This document shows positions 8,142 to 17,682 of a stretch of 64,000 nucleotides of DNA, piece by piece. A program made the translations under genes and the position numbers. Below the pieces are notes generated by a model, which was not told the DNA's origin, searched no databases, and worked only from the letters and a program-made list of their open reading frames with translations. This stretch comes from Natrinema salsiterrestre (GTDB lineage: Archaea; Halobacteriota; Halobacteria; Halobacteriales; Natrialbaceae): assembly GCF_029502005.1 (NCBI RefSeq), contig NZ_JAMQOT010000012.1:43199-107198 (forward strand). Reading direction: 5' to 3'. Numbering within the stretch: the stretch's first letter is position 1; each line of letters starts with the position of its first letter.

Positions 8142-8726
8142 CTAATGGTGTATCCTACTTTCATCATTCGGCTTTGAAGCAGTAGTGTGAAGTCGGCCAT
8201 GAAGATACTGCTCACCGCGTTCCGTCAGTTGATATTTGCCCCGTTTGACCCGCTCAATGAGGCCGTGTTCCTCTAATTCGAGCAGACGACGATTCACCTC
8301 CTTCTGACTGAAACCAATATTGAACGCGATAATGGACGGGGTGAGAACCAAATTTGCGTCGTAGAACACACTGAGAATTTCATCATCCATCGGCGCCATC
8401 CATTCAGTTTGCTGGCGAACCCGGGATGGATCATTCAGTAATACTCGAGACCAATCTCCTGTACGAACATCATTTGTTATAGGGTTATAGAGTCCGAAGA
8501 TGACCAGTAATGCGGCGACCCCATGGACAAGGTGGACCTGCGACGGGGCGATCAGTTCGGTGATCGGTCCGCCGATCACTGCAAGGCCTAACCCGCTGAT
8601 AGTGGTGAGTACGAACTGCCGGTATGCCGTCGCTGCCGTCTCGAAGTAAAGAAGGTAGTATAATTCAAGAACAACGATGATCCCGACTGCCAAATTATAC
8701 CAAACAAAGGTGGTAGGTCCGTTCAT
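8142..8726 (-). CDS. Membrane-anchored winged-helix protein
   Basis: 194 residues. Three hydrophobic helices (about residues 8-28, 40-58 and 66-84) precede a C-terminal winged helix (about residues 115-175: SIIAFNIGFSQKEVNRRLLELEEHGLIE with wing YQLTERGEQYL), similar to PhiH1-repressor/PadR-like haloarchaeal regulators. It overlaps the upstream membrane gene (8723-9034) by four bases, so the two are translationally coupled. It is another membrane-tethered DNA-binding protein, with a different architecture from the two regulators at 2529 and 24903. Ligand unknown. Confidence 0.7.
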   Translation of the reverse strand: MNGPTTFVWYNLAVGIIVVLELYYLLYFETAATAYRQFVLTTISGLGLAVIGGPITELIAPSQVHLVHGVAALLVIFGLYNPITNDVRTGDWSRVLLNDPSRVRQQTEWMAPMDDEILSVFYDANLVLTPSIIAFNIGFSQKEVNRRLLELEEHGLIERVKRGKYQLTERGEQYLHGRLHTTASKPNDESRIHH

Positions 8727-9034
8727 GGTTTTCCACCTGTCAGTCGATCCTGTCGGAGTTGACGATGACGGAGTGCGAGCAGACCGAGGAATATCGCAAT
8801 AACCGTGTTTGCTCCGCTTCGGAGCACGTGGAGGGCCATGGGGTCAAGGTCTGTGGCGAACAGCATAACGTGATATACTGCCAAAACTACTAATCCGACC
8901 GAGAGGAGGGCGACCGCCGTCCCAAACGGCGAGTTTCGGAAGATGCTCCACGAGAGAAGTGCAAATATCCCCGCCCCAGTACTGGCGATAATCACAAGCG
9001 GAATGCTAAGCATCTGAACGACCGAGTGGATCAT
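8723..9034 (-). CDS. Small membrane protein, partner of membrane wHTH
   Basis: 103 residues from MIHSVVQM. I preferred this start because the upstream in-frame extension to 9172 is Arg-rich and unlike the family. It has three hydrophobic helices (about residues 9-29, 35-55 and 65-85). Small membrane proteins of this size paired with a wHTH gene are common in haloarchaea (DUF7521-like), which is my best guess. A four-base overlap with the downstream wHTH gene indicates one transcript. Confidence 0.6.
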   Translation of the reverse strand: MIHSVVQMLSIPLVIIASTGAGIFALLSWSIFRNSPFGTAVALLSVGLVVLAVYHVMLFATDLDPMALHVLRSGANTVIAIFLGLLALRHRQLRQDRLTGGKP

Positions 9035-9312
9035 GCTATTAGCTCCACGTCTGCTCCTCCTCAATCCATGGCATGAGATATCACCGATACAGTGATCGGC
9101 CCGTCGAGAACGAACCCAATCCCGTATTACGGTCCGGAGGCAGTTAGCTCGTGTTGACCAACCATCTCTCAATAGCAGTAATATGCTGCAAACTGAGCCT
9201 CACCGATTAGACATCCTGCCATACCCGAACGGAGTTTTGGACCTCACTATTTCGCCGGTTTAGCAATGGATGTGGATAACAAAACGGATCGGCAGCAAGC
9301 GACCGGCTGCAA

Positions 9313-9666
9313 ATGGCACTAACAGAAATCGACCACGTCAGCGAGAATGAGGAAATGCAGAAGTGTATCGATAGCTGCTTTGAATGCGCCCAGGCCTGTG
9401 AGTGGTGTGCGGATGAGTGTGCTGGCGAAGGTGAAGAGATGGCTACCTGTCTGCGACTCTGTCGAGATGTCGCTGATCTTGTGACTATGCACGCTCGGTT
9501 CATGGCCCGCGATTCGGGGTACAGAACGGACATCGCTGCGATCACCGCTGACGCTTGCGAGGAGTGTGCCGACGAATGCGAGCAACACGACGAAGAGCAC
9601 TGTCAGGTCTGTGCAGATGTCCTCCGTGAATGTGCAGAGACCTGCCGAAACATGGCTTCGGCCTGA
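9313..9666 (+). CDS. DUF326 four-helix copper-binding protein
   Basis: 117 residues with many Cys arranged in CxxxC and CxxC patterns (CIDSCFECAQACEWCADEC, CLRLC, CEECADECE, CQVCADVLRECAETC) spaced as on one face of helices. This is the pattern of DUF326 / Csp-type four-helix bundles that store Cu(I) through inward-facing cysteines. No signal peptide, so cytosolic. It fits the copper theme of the region; metal identity is inferred from the family. Confidence 0.85.
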   Translation: MALTEIDHVSENEEMQKCIDSCFECAQACEWCADECAGEGEEMATCLRLCRDVADLVTMHARFMARDSGYRTDIAAITADACEECADECEQHDEEHCQVCADVLRECAETCRNMASA

Positions 9667-10046
9667 GGTCTCGTTCACTGCGATTCGTAGCCTTGAGCGT
9701 TGACTTCTCTTGGCTGGATCGACTTGCGGAGGTCGAATCAGGGACACGATGACAAAGCAACGACCGACTGTAACGGTACGATCGGCTACCAGCTGGTCGT
9801 GGCTCTATTCGCCCTTGGTATACCGGCAGTTGGCTGTTGGAACTACGTATCCTCGGCCTTGGTTTAGGTACGACATCGTCCGGAGAGCTCTCGTACCAAG
9901 CTTTAGGAGTCGCATTACGTGCGTCGTAAGCTGCTGCTGGTCGTCCTCGACCTTTCGTATGACGGCTAAATAGAGAACTCGATACGGCGATGACTAACGG
10001 ATCGTCCGACAACCGCTGACACAAGCGATCACGAGACTAACTCGAT
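9667..10046. other. Intergenic region with possible remnant
   Basis: No convincing gene. The stretch 9770-9866 on the plus strand can encode one hydrophobic helix (GYQLVVALFALGIPAVG...) ending in a stop, but without a credible start. It may be the remains of a small membrane protein. Confidence 0.3.
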
Positions 10047-11942
10047 ATGCAGTACAAATCTCTCAAGGAGTACGGTGCAATCGGTGATGGAAATACGGTT
10101 GCCCTCGTCGGTCGTGACGGCTCGATCGACTGGTGTCCGCTGCCCCACGTCGAATCGCCGAGTGTCTTCGCCGCGCTATTAGATGCTGACCGTGGCGGCC
10201 GTTTCACTGTTCAGCCGACGGGGACGTATGAATCAGCGCAGCGGTATCGCGACCGGACGAACATCCTCGAGACGACGTTCCAGACCGGCAGCGGCGCGGC
10301 GACAGTGACGGATTTCATGCCCGTTGCCGAGGTTGCCGAATCAGGCGACCAACCCCCTGCGGTATATCGAAAGGTGGATTGCGAGGATGGCCCGCTTGAG
10401 TTCGATGTCGAATTCGAGCCGCGCTTTGACTATGCGCGAGACATACCCGAGATCGAACCGACGCCTGACGGCGTCGTCGCGGCCGGTAGCGACGAACAGG
10501 CTATCCTCTCAAGTGATCTACCGCTTACGCCATCAGCCGATGGCCACGGAGTGAATGCGACGGCGACGCTCGAGGGAGGCGAAACGCGCTGGTTGGTGCT
10601 CGGCTATGACGAGGCGATCCCCCTCAAGCCGTCGCAGCACCAGGAGACGCTCGCAGCTGTCACCGACTACTGGCGGAAGTGGGCACATGACTGCGACGGG
10701 ACAGAGTGTCCCGTCGACGATCGATGGCATGATCTCGCAGTCCGATCCTCACTTGTCCTTAAACTCCTCATCCACCGGGAAACGGGTGCGGTATGTGCAG
10801 CTCCGACAACCTCATTGCCCGAGGACCTCGGCGGCGTCCGCAATTGGGACTACCGGTACAACTGGATCCGCGATGCGGCCTTTACCGTTCGAGCGCTGTC
10901 TGAACTCGGGCATCTCGAAGAGGCCCGCTCATACTTCGAGTTGTGTCTCGACCACTGCCGGCATCACGACCCCGCTGCGCTTCCGCCGGTTTACGGTCTC
11001 CATGGTGGTGGTGACCTTGAGGAGCAGGTCCTCGATCACCTTGAGGGATATTGCGGATCAGCCCCTGTTCGTATCGGCAATTCAGCCCGAGAACAACATC
11101 AACTCGATGTCTACGGCGAACTAGTTCTCGCGATATACGAGAGCGTCCGCTATGGTGAGCCAGTGACGGCTGACGACTGGACGGTGATGTGCGACCTCAT
11201 CGACTACGTCTGCGACGGATGGGACGAGCCTGATGCCAGTATCTGGGAGACTCGAGACGACCCTCGGCAGTACGTCTACTCGAAAGTCATGTGCTGGGCG
11301 GCACTGGATCGCGGAATCAAGCTCGCTAACGCGGCGGATGCTGTGCCAGCCCCGTCCGAGCGCTGGAAGACATGCCGCGAGGATATTCGTGAGGCGATTC
11401 TTGAACGCGGATGGAGCGAGAGCGCAAACAGCTTCGTACGGTCATTCGGCGACGACGATGCACTTGACGCAGCAAATCTTCTCGTTCCAGTCGTTGGCCT
11501 TCTCCCACCAAATGACGACCGCGTGCAGGGTACAATTGATGCGACGATCGATCGCTTGGCCACCGACGACGGACTCGTCTATCGGTACCATGGTGATGAT
11601 GGACTCCCCGGAAAGGCGAGTCCGTTTACCGTCTGCTCGTTCTGGCTCGTCACTGCGCTTGCACTCTCGGGGCGAATCGATGAAGCGATTGGCCGCTTCG
11701 AATCCGTCCTCAAACGCACTAATCCACTCGGCTTACTGGCCGAGGCAGTCGATCCAGAGACCGGTGAACAGCGTGGTAATTTCCCGCAGGCGTATAGCCA
11801 TGTCGGCCTACTCAACAGCGCACTCTATCTGTCCGACGCGGACGGCTCGAGCGACGCGTCGCCGGCGCCGCTCGGAACCGACGGAGCCGCCGGAATCGAC
11901 TCGAGCACAGAGATCGTCCGTCAGCCGAACGACAACGAGTGA
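10047..11942 (+). CDS. Glycoside hydrolase family 15 protein
   Basis: 631 residues, the usual size for archaeal GH15 glucoamylase/trehalase-like enzymes. The N-terminus (YKSLKEYGAIGDGNTVALVGRDGSIDW) is the family's beta-sandwich domain. The catalytic (alpha/alpha)6 domain starts with the diagnostic VRNWDYRYNWIRDAAFTVRAL near residue 265. No signal peptide, so cytosolic. Members hydrolyse alpha-glucosidic bonds in glucans, or trehalose; substrate not decidable here. The C-terminal 40 residues are a Ser/Asp-rich tail. The VKOR/SPW gene follows after 10 bases. Confidence 0.9.
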   Translation: MQYKSLKEYGAIGDGNTVALVGRDGSIDWCPLPHVESPSVFAALLDADRGGRFTVQPTGTYESAQRYRDRTNILETTFQTGSGAATVTDFMPVAEVAESGDQPPAVYRKVDCEDGPLEFDVEFEPRFDYARDIPEIEPTPDGVVAAGSDEQAILSSDLPLTPSADGHGVNATATLEGGETRWLVLGYDEAIPLKPSQHQETLAAVTDYWRKWAHDCDGTECPVDDRWHDLAVRSSLVLKLLIHRETGAVCAAPTTSLPEDLGGVRNWDYRYNWIRDAAFTVRALSELGHLEEARSYFELCLDHCRHHDPAALPPVYGLHGGGDLEEQVLDHLEGYCGSAPVRIGNSAREQHQLDVYGELVLAIYESVRYGEPVTADDWTVMCDLIDYVCDGWDEPDASIWETRDDPRQYVYSKVMCWAALDRGIKLANAADAVPAPSERWKTCREDIREAILERGWSESANSFVRSFGDDDALDAANLLVPVVGLLPPNDDRVQGTIDATIDRLATDDGLVYRYHGDDGLPGKASPFTVCSFWLVTALALSGRIDEAIGRFESVLKRTNPLGLLAEAVDPETGEQRGNFPQAYSHVGLLNSALYLSDADGSSDASPAPLGTDGAAGIDSSTEIVRQPNDNE

Positions 11943-11952
11943 GAGACAGACA

Positions 11953-13452
11953 ATGAGCGACACAGACCACGACACGACCGACGAACTGACCGACGCGCGA
12001 GAGCGCCGTTCGCGACCCGACGGCGGCGACGGAAGCGGAGCGGACGGCTCGAACGGGAGCGGCGGAAACGACGGTGGCGACGGAAACGGCGACGACGGCG
12101 ACTCGATGCGGCCGGGCGAGATGATGCTCAAACACCCAGTAAAGGAGACCTGGGTCCAGTACGCCGTCATCTCGCTCGGTATCTGGCTCATCGGGAGTAC
12201 GCCGGCGCTGGACTACGGGAGCGCGCTGATGGTCTGGAACAGCGTCGTAAGCGGCCTCGTCCTGATCGCGCTGGCCGGGCTCACGATCTACCGCGAGAGC
12301 GGGTACGCCAACTACGCCAACGGCTTCGTGGGCCTCTGGCTAGTGTTCGCGCCGATCGCGTTCTGGGCACCGACGGCGGCGGCTTACGCCAACAACGCCC
12401 TCGTGGGGACGATGGTGATCACGTTCTCGGTGCTGATCGTGATGCGTTCGGAGATGGACGGCCCGACCGTTCCCCCGGGCTGGTCGTACAACCCCTCGAC
12501 GGGCGCACAGCGCGCGCCGCTGATCGCGCTCGGGATCTTCGGGTTCTTCGCCTCGTGGTACATGGCCGCCTTCCAGCTCGGCTACATCGAGAGCGTCTGG
12601 GACCCGATCTACGGCGCGGGCACGGAGCAGATCCTCACTTCGAAGGTGTCGAAGGCCTTCCCGGTCTCCGACGCTGGCCTCGGGGCGGTCGCCTACTCCG
12701 TCGAGGCGCTGATGGGGTTCATGGGCGACCGGCGACGCTGGCGCACCATGCCGTGGATGGTCGCCTTCTTCGGCGTCGTCGTGATCCCCCTGGGATTCAT
12801 GCAGGTGCTGCTGGTCATCATGCAACCGATCATGGTGGGTACGTGGTGTACCCTCTGTCTCCTGTCGGCCTTCGGCATGCTCTGGATGATCTCGCTGACC
12901 GTCGACGAGGTCGTCGCGATGGGGCAGTACCTCGTTCGGCTGATGCGGCAGGGAGATAGCCTCTGGACCGCCTTCTGGATGGGCGGGACGTTCCCCGAAG
13001 ACGAGGCCGGCGTCGGCGACGGCGCGATGCGAGAGATCGACGACGCGCCCGCACGCGAGCCGTTCTGGGGCGTCTCGACCCCGTGGACGCTGCTGGGTGC
13101 GATGGCGCTCGGTGCGTGGCTCATGCTCTCGCCGACCGTCTTCGGGACGACCGGCTTCATGGCCGACAGCAGCCACCTGGTCGGCTCGCTGGTCGTCTCC
13201 TTCACCGTGATCGCGACCGCCGAGCCCGCGCGCGCGATCCGGTTCCTGAACGTCCCGCTGGCCGCGTGGATCGCCGTCGCCCCGTGGCTGTTCGACGGCG
13301 TTCCGACGGTGGCCGCGATCAACGCCGTCGTCGCCGGGGCGCTCATCGTGGTGCTCAGCGTCCCGCGGGGCTCGTTCGAGGACCGCTACGGCGGCTGGGA
13401 GGAGTACGCCACCCTCGAGACGGTCGATCGATTGAATCCTTTCAGAAGCTAA
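11953..13452 (+). CDS. VKOR-like protein fused to SPW repeats
   Basis: 499 residues from MSDTDHDT, 10 bases after the GH15 stop. A long Asp/Gly-rich N-terminal tail (about 55 residues) leads into an SPW-repeat block (two helices per repeat, about residues 60-155). A central four-helix VKOR-like domain (about 160-340) carries WCTLC, the catalytic CxxC. A second SPW block (about 370-490) follows. The CxxC pair appears to be the only cysteines in the protein, so the loop cysteines that shuttle electrons in classical VKORs are missing. Probably a membrane disulfide/quinone redox protein. The DNA is more GC-rich in wobble positions than neighbouring genes, suggesting separate ancestry. Confidence 0.8.
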   Translation: MSDTDHDTTDELTDARERRSRPDGGDGSGADGSNGSGGNDGGDGNGDDGDSMRPGEMMLKHPVKETWVQYAVISLGIWLIGSTPALDYGSALMVWNSVVSGLVLIALAGLTIYRESGYANYANGFVGLWLVFAPIAFWAPTAAAYANNALVGTMVITFSVLIVMRSEMDGPTVPPGWSYNPSTGAQRAPLIALGIFGFFASWYMAAFQLGYIESVWDPIYGAGTEQILTSKVSKAFPVSDAGLGAVAYSVEALMGFMGDRRRWRTMPWMVAFFGVVVIPLGFMQVLLVIMQPIMVGTWCTLCLLSAFGMLWMISLTVDEVVAMGQYLVRLMRQGDSLWTAFWMGGTFPEDEAGVGDGAMREIDDAPAREPFWGVSTPWTLLGAMALGAWLMLSPTVFGTTGFMADSSHLVGSLVVSFTVIATAEPARAIRFLNVPLAAWIAVAPWLFDGVPTVAAINAVVAGALIVVLSVPRGSFEDRYGGWEEYATLETVDRLNPFRS

Positions 13453-13454
13453 CT

Positions 13455-13680
13455 ATGTCAAGAGATAATGATTCGGAAGTCATCGTCATGGGTGGCATTG
13501 GCCGGCGGCGGACGAGCCACCGATTACGCGTTCGCAGAAGGCAGAGTAAAGATTGGCTTCTTAGCTCGGAGCGAGGACAGCCTCGAAGGTACCTGCGAGG
13601 ACGCCGAATTGGGTTAGTGGTGAGGCAATTATCCCAATGGATGTCGATGATCCAATTGAAATTGAGACCACAGCCGGGAC
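13455..13680 (+). pseudogene. Short-chain dehydrogenase, N-terminal remnant
   Basis: The first frame reads SEVIVMGGIG; after a frameshift near 13503 it continues GGGRATDYAFAEG, then IGFLARSEDSLEGTCED to a TAG at 13615-13617. After another shift it reads AIIPMDVDDPIEIE. Together these match the first 70 or so residues of SDR enzymes (glycine motif, then the LAR...L segment, then the D-V-D-D motif). The rest of the enzyme is missing. Start ATG 13455 lies two bases after the VKOR stop. Confidence 0.65.
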
Positions 13681-13741
13681 TAATTGAAAACGATCCAATT
13701 TGCATAGATTCTCAGTTGAAGGCAGCAATCCCATTCAAATA

Positions 13742-15091
13742 ATGACGTCTACACCGAACATCATCCTCGTCCATTCGCATGACCTCGGGCAGTACCTCGG
13801 CTGTTACGATGTCGACATTGCAACACCGAACATTGATCGGTTGGCTGAGGAGGGTGCACGATTCCCGAATCACTTCACGGCCGCGCCGCAGTGTTCTCCA
13901 AGCCGTGGTAGCCTCTTCACTGGACTTTATCCGCACCGTCACGGACTTCTCGGATTAGCACACACAGAATGGGAACTCGATGTCGAGCGAACGCTACCGT
14001 ATCGGCTCTCCGAGCGCGGCTATGAGACCCACCTGTTTGGACTTCAGCACATCTCCGAAACACCGGATGATCTCGGCTACAATGAAACGCATACAGCAGG
14101 GTCCCTCTCCCCAGATGTCTCCCCCGAAGTCCACTCGATTAACCGTGCGAGGGATGTCGCAGAGACGGTCAAGTCATACCTGAACGCGGACCTACAGTCG
14201 CCGTTCTTCGCGTCAGTCGGGTTTTTCGAGGCACACCGCCTCGAGATGGGAGAAGACGGAGAAGAGGGTGACGTACTCTACGGGTTTGGTGACCGCTACG
14301 ACGGGGATGATCCAGATAGTATCGAAGTTCCCTCGTTTCTCCCCGACAAGCCAGGTGTTCGCGAAGATCTGGCAGCGATGCGGGGGATGGTGTACGCTAT
14401 CGATGACGCCGTAGGGACGATCTTCGATGCCATCGAATCAGCTGGCCTTGATAACGAGACGCTTGTGATCTTTACCACGGAACACGGCATTGCTTTTCCG
14501 CGGGCAAAGGGGACGTGCTACGATCCTGGTATCCAAGGGTGCTTACTACTGTGGTGCCCCTCTCTGATCGACGCAGGAACGGTTCCAGAACACTTGGTGA
14601 GTAACGTCGATATTCTGCCGACTATCCTCGATCTCGTAACTGACGAAGTACCGGATCAAGTCGATGGCCATAGCCTCATGCCGATCTTTGATGCCGATAT
14701 GACGTACTATCCTCGCGACGAACTCTTTGCCGAAATCACATGGCATGACATGTATAATCCAATGCGTGCGGTCAGGACGGATCGGTTCAAGTACATTAGA
14801 CGGTTCTGGCATCTCCCACGGACGTTCCTTCCGAACGATGTCTATGCGAGTCTCGCCGGCCGTGAGGTCCGCGGCCGTTACGGTCGACCGTCGCGAGCAT
14901 ACGAAGAACTCTATGATCTCAAATTAGACCCCTACGAACGGGAAAATGTGGCTGACGATGAGGCATACGCGCAGGTTCGCACGAAATTGCTGTCGAAGCT
15001 CAGTACGTGGATGCACGAGACGGACGATCCCATACTCGATGGGCCGATCGTCCCAGAAGACTACGACCGAATGTTCGACGGTATCACGTAA
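13742..15091 (+). CDS. Sulfatase
   Basis: 449 residues. It has the sulfatase signature CSPSRGSLFTG near residue 50, whose Cys is the one converted to formylglycine. Metal-site residues are the HDLGQYLGCY region at the N-terminus (normally DD) and TTEHGIAFPRAKG near residue 243. The C-terminal YDLKLDPYERENVADD is the family's usual ending. The usual N-terminal Asp pair is written HSHDLG, so one metal ligand position may differ. No export signal. Substrate unknown; could be a sulfate-ester or phosphonate hydrolase. The start was chosen at the ATG immediately before TSTPNIILVH. Confidence 0.85.
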   Translation: MTSTPNIILVHSHDLGQYLGCYDVDIATPNIDRLAEEGARFPNHFTAAPQCSPSRGSLFTGLYPHRHGLLGLAHTEWELDVERTLPYRLSERGYETHLFGLQHISETPDDLGYNETHTAGSLSPDVSPEVHSINRARDVAETVKSYLNADLQSPFFASVGFFEAHRLEMGEDGEEGDVLYGFGDRYDGDDPDSIEVPSFLPDKPGVREDLAAMRGMVYAIDDAVGTIFDAIESAGLDNETLVIFTTEHGIAFPRAKGTCYDPGIQGCLLLWCPSLIDAGTVPEHLVSNVDILPTILDLVTDEVPDQVDGHSLMPIFDADMTYYPRDELFAEITWHDMYNPMRAVRTDRFKYIRRFWHLPRTFLPNDVYASLAGREVRGRYGRPSRAYEELYDLKLDPYERENVADDEAYAQVRTKLLSKLSTWMHETDDPILDGPIVPEDYDRMFDGIT

Positions 15092-15093
15092 CC

Positions 15094-16299
15094 TCATGAG
15101 CCACGCGCAACAGCGTATTCCCACGAATCAGTATAGGAATCGTAGAGTCGCCGAATCATTCCAGTATCGGATATGAGTTTGGCCGCTGTCATCGGTCGAT
15201 TCAGGATGTGTCTGATTACTACTGCCGGCTGTCGGGTGATTTCGTCGATCGTCAGTCCATCGAGCGCCTCTGTGACAGCCGCCAATAACTCTGGGTCTTC
15301 GTGTTCTACCCACGCACCTCGCATTAGATGAGCGAGACGATACTCTGACTTCATTAGTTTGTACAGTTCTTGAGGGTATGCAGACTCGTTCCCACCTGCG
15401 ATGAGGCCAGTGAGGAGATCGGCTGATCTAATTCCCTGGCAAATTCCCTCACCCTGATATCGATTGGCGATTCCGGCTGCGTCACCGACGAGAAACACGT
15501 TCCCCTCGGGAAAATAAACAGTACCGGGATCGAGGCTCGGACCTTTCGGAATGGTGGCGATATTTACTTGCTCTCGCTCTGGTATTGGAAATCCGTTCCG
15601 CTCCGCGGCGGATTTAAGTGCATTAAAATAATCGTCTGGGCGCTGTTCACCTGCCCATCCGATTCCGACATTCGCATGGTGTTCCGACTTTGGGAACGAC
15701 CAAGCATAGCCGACGTAGCCCTCGAAAAAGATGCGCGGCCGATTCACATACACCGAGAAATCGCCCTCGACCGTCGCATTGAGCGCGATCATATCGCCCG
15801 TGTATTCTTCCGTTTTTCCCTTCGATTTGAGAGTCAAGGAGGGCTGACCAGACGCATCGATGACGTAATCGTACGTCTCCACAATCTCTGCGTACTCAGC
15901 GGGCGAGACGGACCGGCCAGTACGGAATTCAACGCTACTCGACGCGAGGCGGTCTGCCCACCGTCGTTCGACGGTATCTCGCTCGCAGATATATCCGGGG
16001 TCACATCTCAGATCCGACGTTGCAAGCGGGTCGGCCTCGAGTCGCCGGTCAGTACTCTCGTAAACATGGAGCTGGAATCCGTCGATATCGTTAACGAATC
16101 CGTTTTTAGGCGTCTTCTCGAGCGGGATTAGCGTCGTGTCGTTTATCGCCTCTCCGCAATCGACTCGCTTCTCGTCGTATTCTTGCCGTTCGTAGACAGT
16201 TACTTGAGTGAAATCTTCTATATTGTTCAGCCCTGTCGCTACTGCGAGTCCGGTAACTGATCCCCCAATAACTGCTGCTGTAGACGTGCTCTCGTTCAT
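15094..16299 (-). CDS. Geranylgeranyl-reductase-like FAD oxidoreductase
   Basis: 401 residues. The N-terminal Rossmann motif (AVIGGSVTGLAVATGL) binds FAD, and NVFLVGDAAGIANRYQGEGI near residue 265 is the second FAD-contacting motif of the geranylgeranyl reductase/GGR family. Haloarchaea use members to saturate isoprenoid chains of lipids and quinones. The glycine motif here is GGSVTG instead of the usual GGGPAG. It converges on the sulfatase gene with two bases between. Specific substrate not known. Confidence 0.8.
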   Translation of the reverse strand: MNESTSTAAVIGGSVTGLAVATGLNNIEDFTQVTVYERQEYDEKRVDCGEAINDTTLIPLEKTPKNGFVNDIDGFQLHVYESTDRRLEADPLATSDLRCDPGYICERDTVERRWADRLASSSVEFRTGRSVSPAEYAEIVETYDYVIDASGQPSLTLKSKGKTEEYTGDMIALNATVEGDFSVYVNRPRIFFEGYVGYAWSFPKSEHHANVGIGWAGEQRPDDYFNALKSAAERNGFPIPEREQVNIATIPKGPSLDPGTVYFPEGNVFLVGDAAGIANRYQGEGICQGIRSADLLTGLIAGGNESAYPQELYKLMKSEYRLAHLMRGAWVEHEDPELLAAVTEALDGLTIDEITRQPAVVIRHILNRPMTAAKLISDTGMIRRLYDSYTDSWEYAVARGS

Positions 16300-16372
16300 A
16301 CGTGGAATTCCATTTACTAGTACTAGTTTTTCACCGTTCCATTATCGGTGACCGAGAATGGCACCTGAGAAA

Positions 16373-17302
16373 TTAGGAGGTGTTGGCTGCAATCTGTTGT
16401 TGTTTTGGCTTCTTCTGTTTCCCCTCGAGATACGTTGAAAGCCCTGTTAAATCGGATTTGTCGAATCCAAATACGCCAATATCGTTACGGTCAGTCACGT
16501 TTGTCAACTGTAGCGCACGCGCCTGATTGATACCTAGCGGGATCTGTGGAATTGGATCCAGCGCGTACAGTGTGATCGTTGCTATCAGCATCGGCACGGG
16601 GACGATTTCCACCGATTTTCCGTCGGCCTTATACAGTAACCGAGTCACCTCGGCGAATGTCAGCACTTCTGGCCCTGCAAGTTCGTACACTTCGCCAACG
16701 TGATCGTCACTTTCGACTCCGTCTGCGAACATTTTGACACAATCGCCGACCCATATCGGCTGAAATTCCGGCATTTTGCCGCCATCAGGGAGGACCGTTA
16801 CATATGGTGTTGTATATTGCTTGATGAAAGTGAACGTCTCACTTCCCCCACCGAAAATGAATGACGGTCGAAAAATAATCCAATCGAGGTCTGAACACCG
16901 AACGACCTCTTCACCGAGCCCTTGTGTTCGCCAATATGCAATCTCTCCGTTCGGATCTGCCCCCAGCGAACTCATTTCGATGAACTTAGTGACACCATGT
17001 TCTTCAGCGGCTTCAACGGCATTGATAGAGCCACCGATGCAAACGCTGTCGTGGCTGGTCTCTCGTGGCGGTTGGTGCAGTGGGGGGAGTGCCGCGAGAT
17101 TTACCACGACGTCTTTTCCTTCAAACGCACCCTCAATGGAGTCGTAGTCAGTAACGTCTCCTTGAGTTAACGTTACCTCGTCCGGTAAGACCGATGGATC
17201 CGGTGTTCGTGAGAGGGAAGTAACGTCATGACCGCGATCGATAAGTTCTGAGCAAAGGTGCTGACCAACGAATCCATCCCCGCCGGTGATGAGTACGTCC
17301 AT
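16373..17302 (-). CDS. NAD-dependent epimerase/dehydratase family protein
   Basis: 309 residues. N-terminal nucleotide-binding motif MDVLITGGDGFVGQHL, followed by LSRTPDPSVLPDEVTLTQGD. The family resembles complex I NDUFA9-like atypical SDRs, which often lack the YxxxK pair; here an IAYWRTQGLGEEV segment stands where it would be. No membrane segment apart from one hydrophobic patch near residue 235. It may act on quinone or sugar-nucleotide substrates, not decidable. It follows the GGR-like gene's promoter side on the same strand. Confidence 0.8.
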   Translation of the reverse strand: MDVLITGGDGFVGQHLCSELIDRGHDVTSLSRTPDPSVLPDEVTLTQGDVTDYDSIEGAFEGKDVVVNLAALPPLHQPPRETSHDSVCIGGSINAVEAAEEHGVTKFIEMSSLGADPNGEIAYWRTQGLGEEVVRCSDLDWIIFRPSFIFGGGSETFTFIKQYTTPYVTVLPDGGKMPEFQPIWVGDCVKMFADGVESDDHVGEVYELAGPEVLTFAEVTRLLYKADGKSVEIVPVPMLIATITLYALDPIPQIPLGINQARALQLTNVTDRNDIGVFGFDKSDLTGLSTYLEGKQKKPKQQQIAANTS

Positions 17303-17382
17303 GTATTCAGTACGCAGAGGTCTTCTGTAAAAGCACAGCGCGCACCAGCCATTAAGATAGCAAATTAAGAAGAGACCGGCGC

Positions 17383-17619
17383 CTAGAACTGCTGTTGTTC
17401 GACACCATCATCGGTGCCGATATACAGCTCATCAACCGTTTTAACAAATAACCTGTGGTCCTGGGCACCAGTGATCAACATCAATTGGACGGTACGGTCT
17501 TCTGGATGTTCGAGTGAGCCGAAATCGCTGATCTTGGACTGTCTCGATGCTGCTGTTTCGTCATTTTCCCAATTGGTGGATGTACAACTGTCCTCAGGAC
17601 ATTCGAATTCGTTTGCCAT
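17383..17619 (-). CDS. Hypothetical protein, possible DUF1059-like remnant
   Basis: 78 residues. The beginning (ANEFECPEDSCTSTNWENDE) resembles the N-terminal zinc-binding start of DUF1059-type haloarchaeal proteins, but the following part does not continue that family, so a frameshift may be present. Function unknown; weak evidence of being an intact gene. Confidence 0.3.
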   Translation of the reverse strand: MANEFECPEDSCTSTNWENDETAASRQSKISDFGSLEHPEDRTVQLMLITGAQDHRLFVKTVDELYIGTDDGVEQQQF

Positions 17620-17682
17620 TGATTTTCCTCTAGAGGGAATATCCGTCGTCGACTTCCTCTTCGAGTTGCATTCTCGATCGAT

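Noticed and set aside
17383..17619. Intact DUF1059 protein
   Set aside because: Only the first 15-20 residues resemble it; the remainder does not, so only a weak hypothetical was listed.
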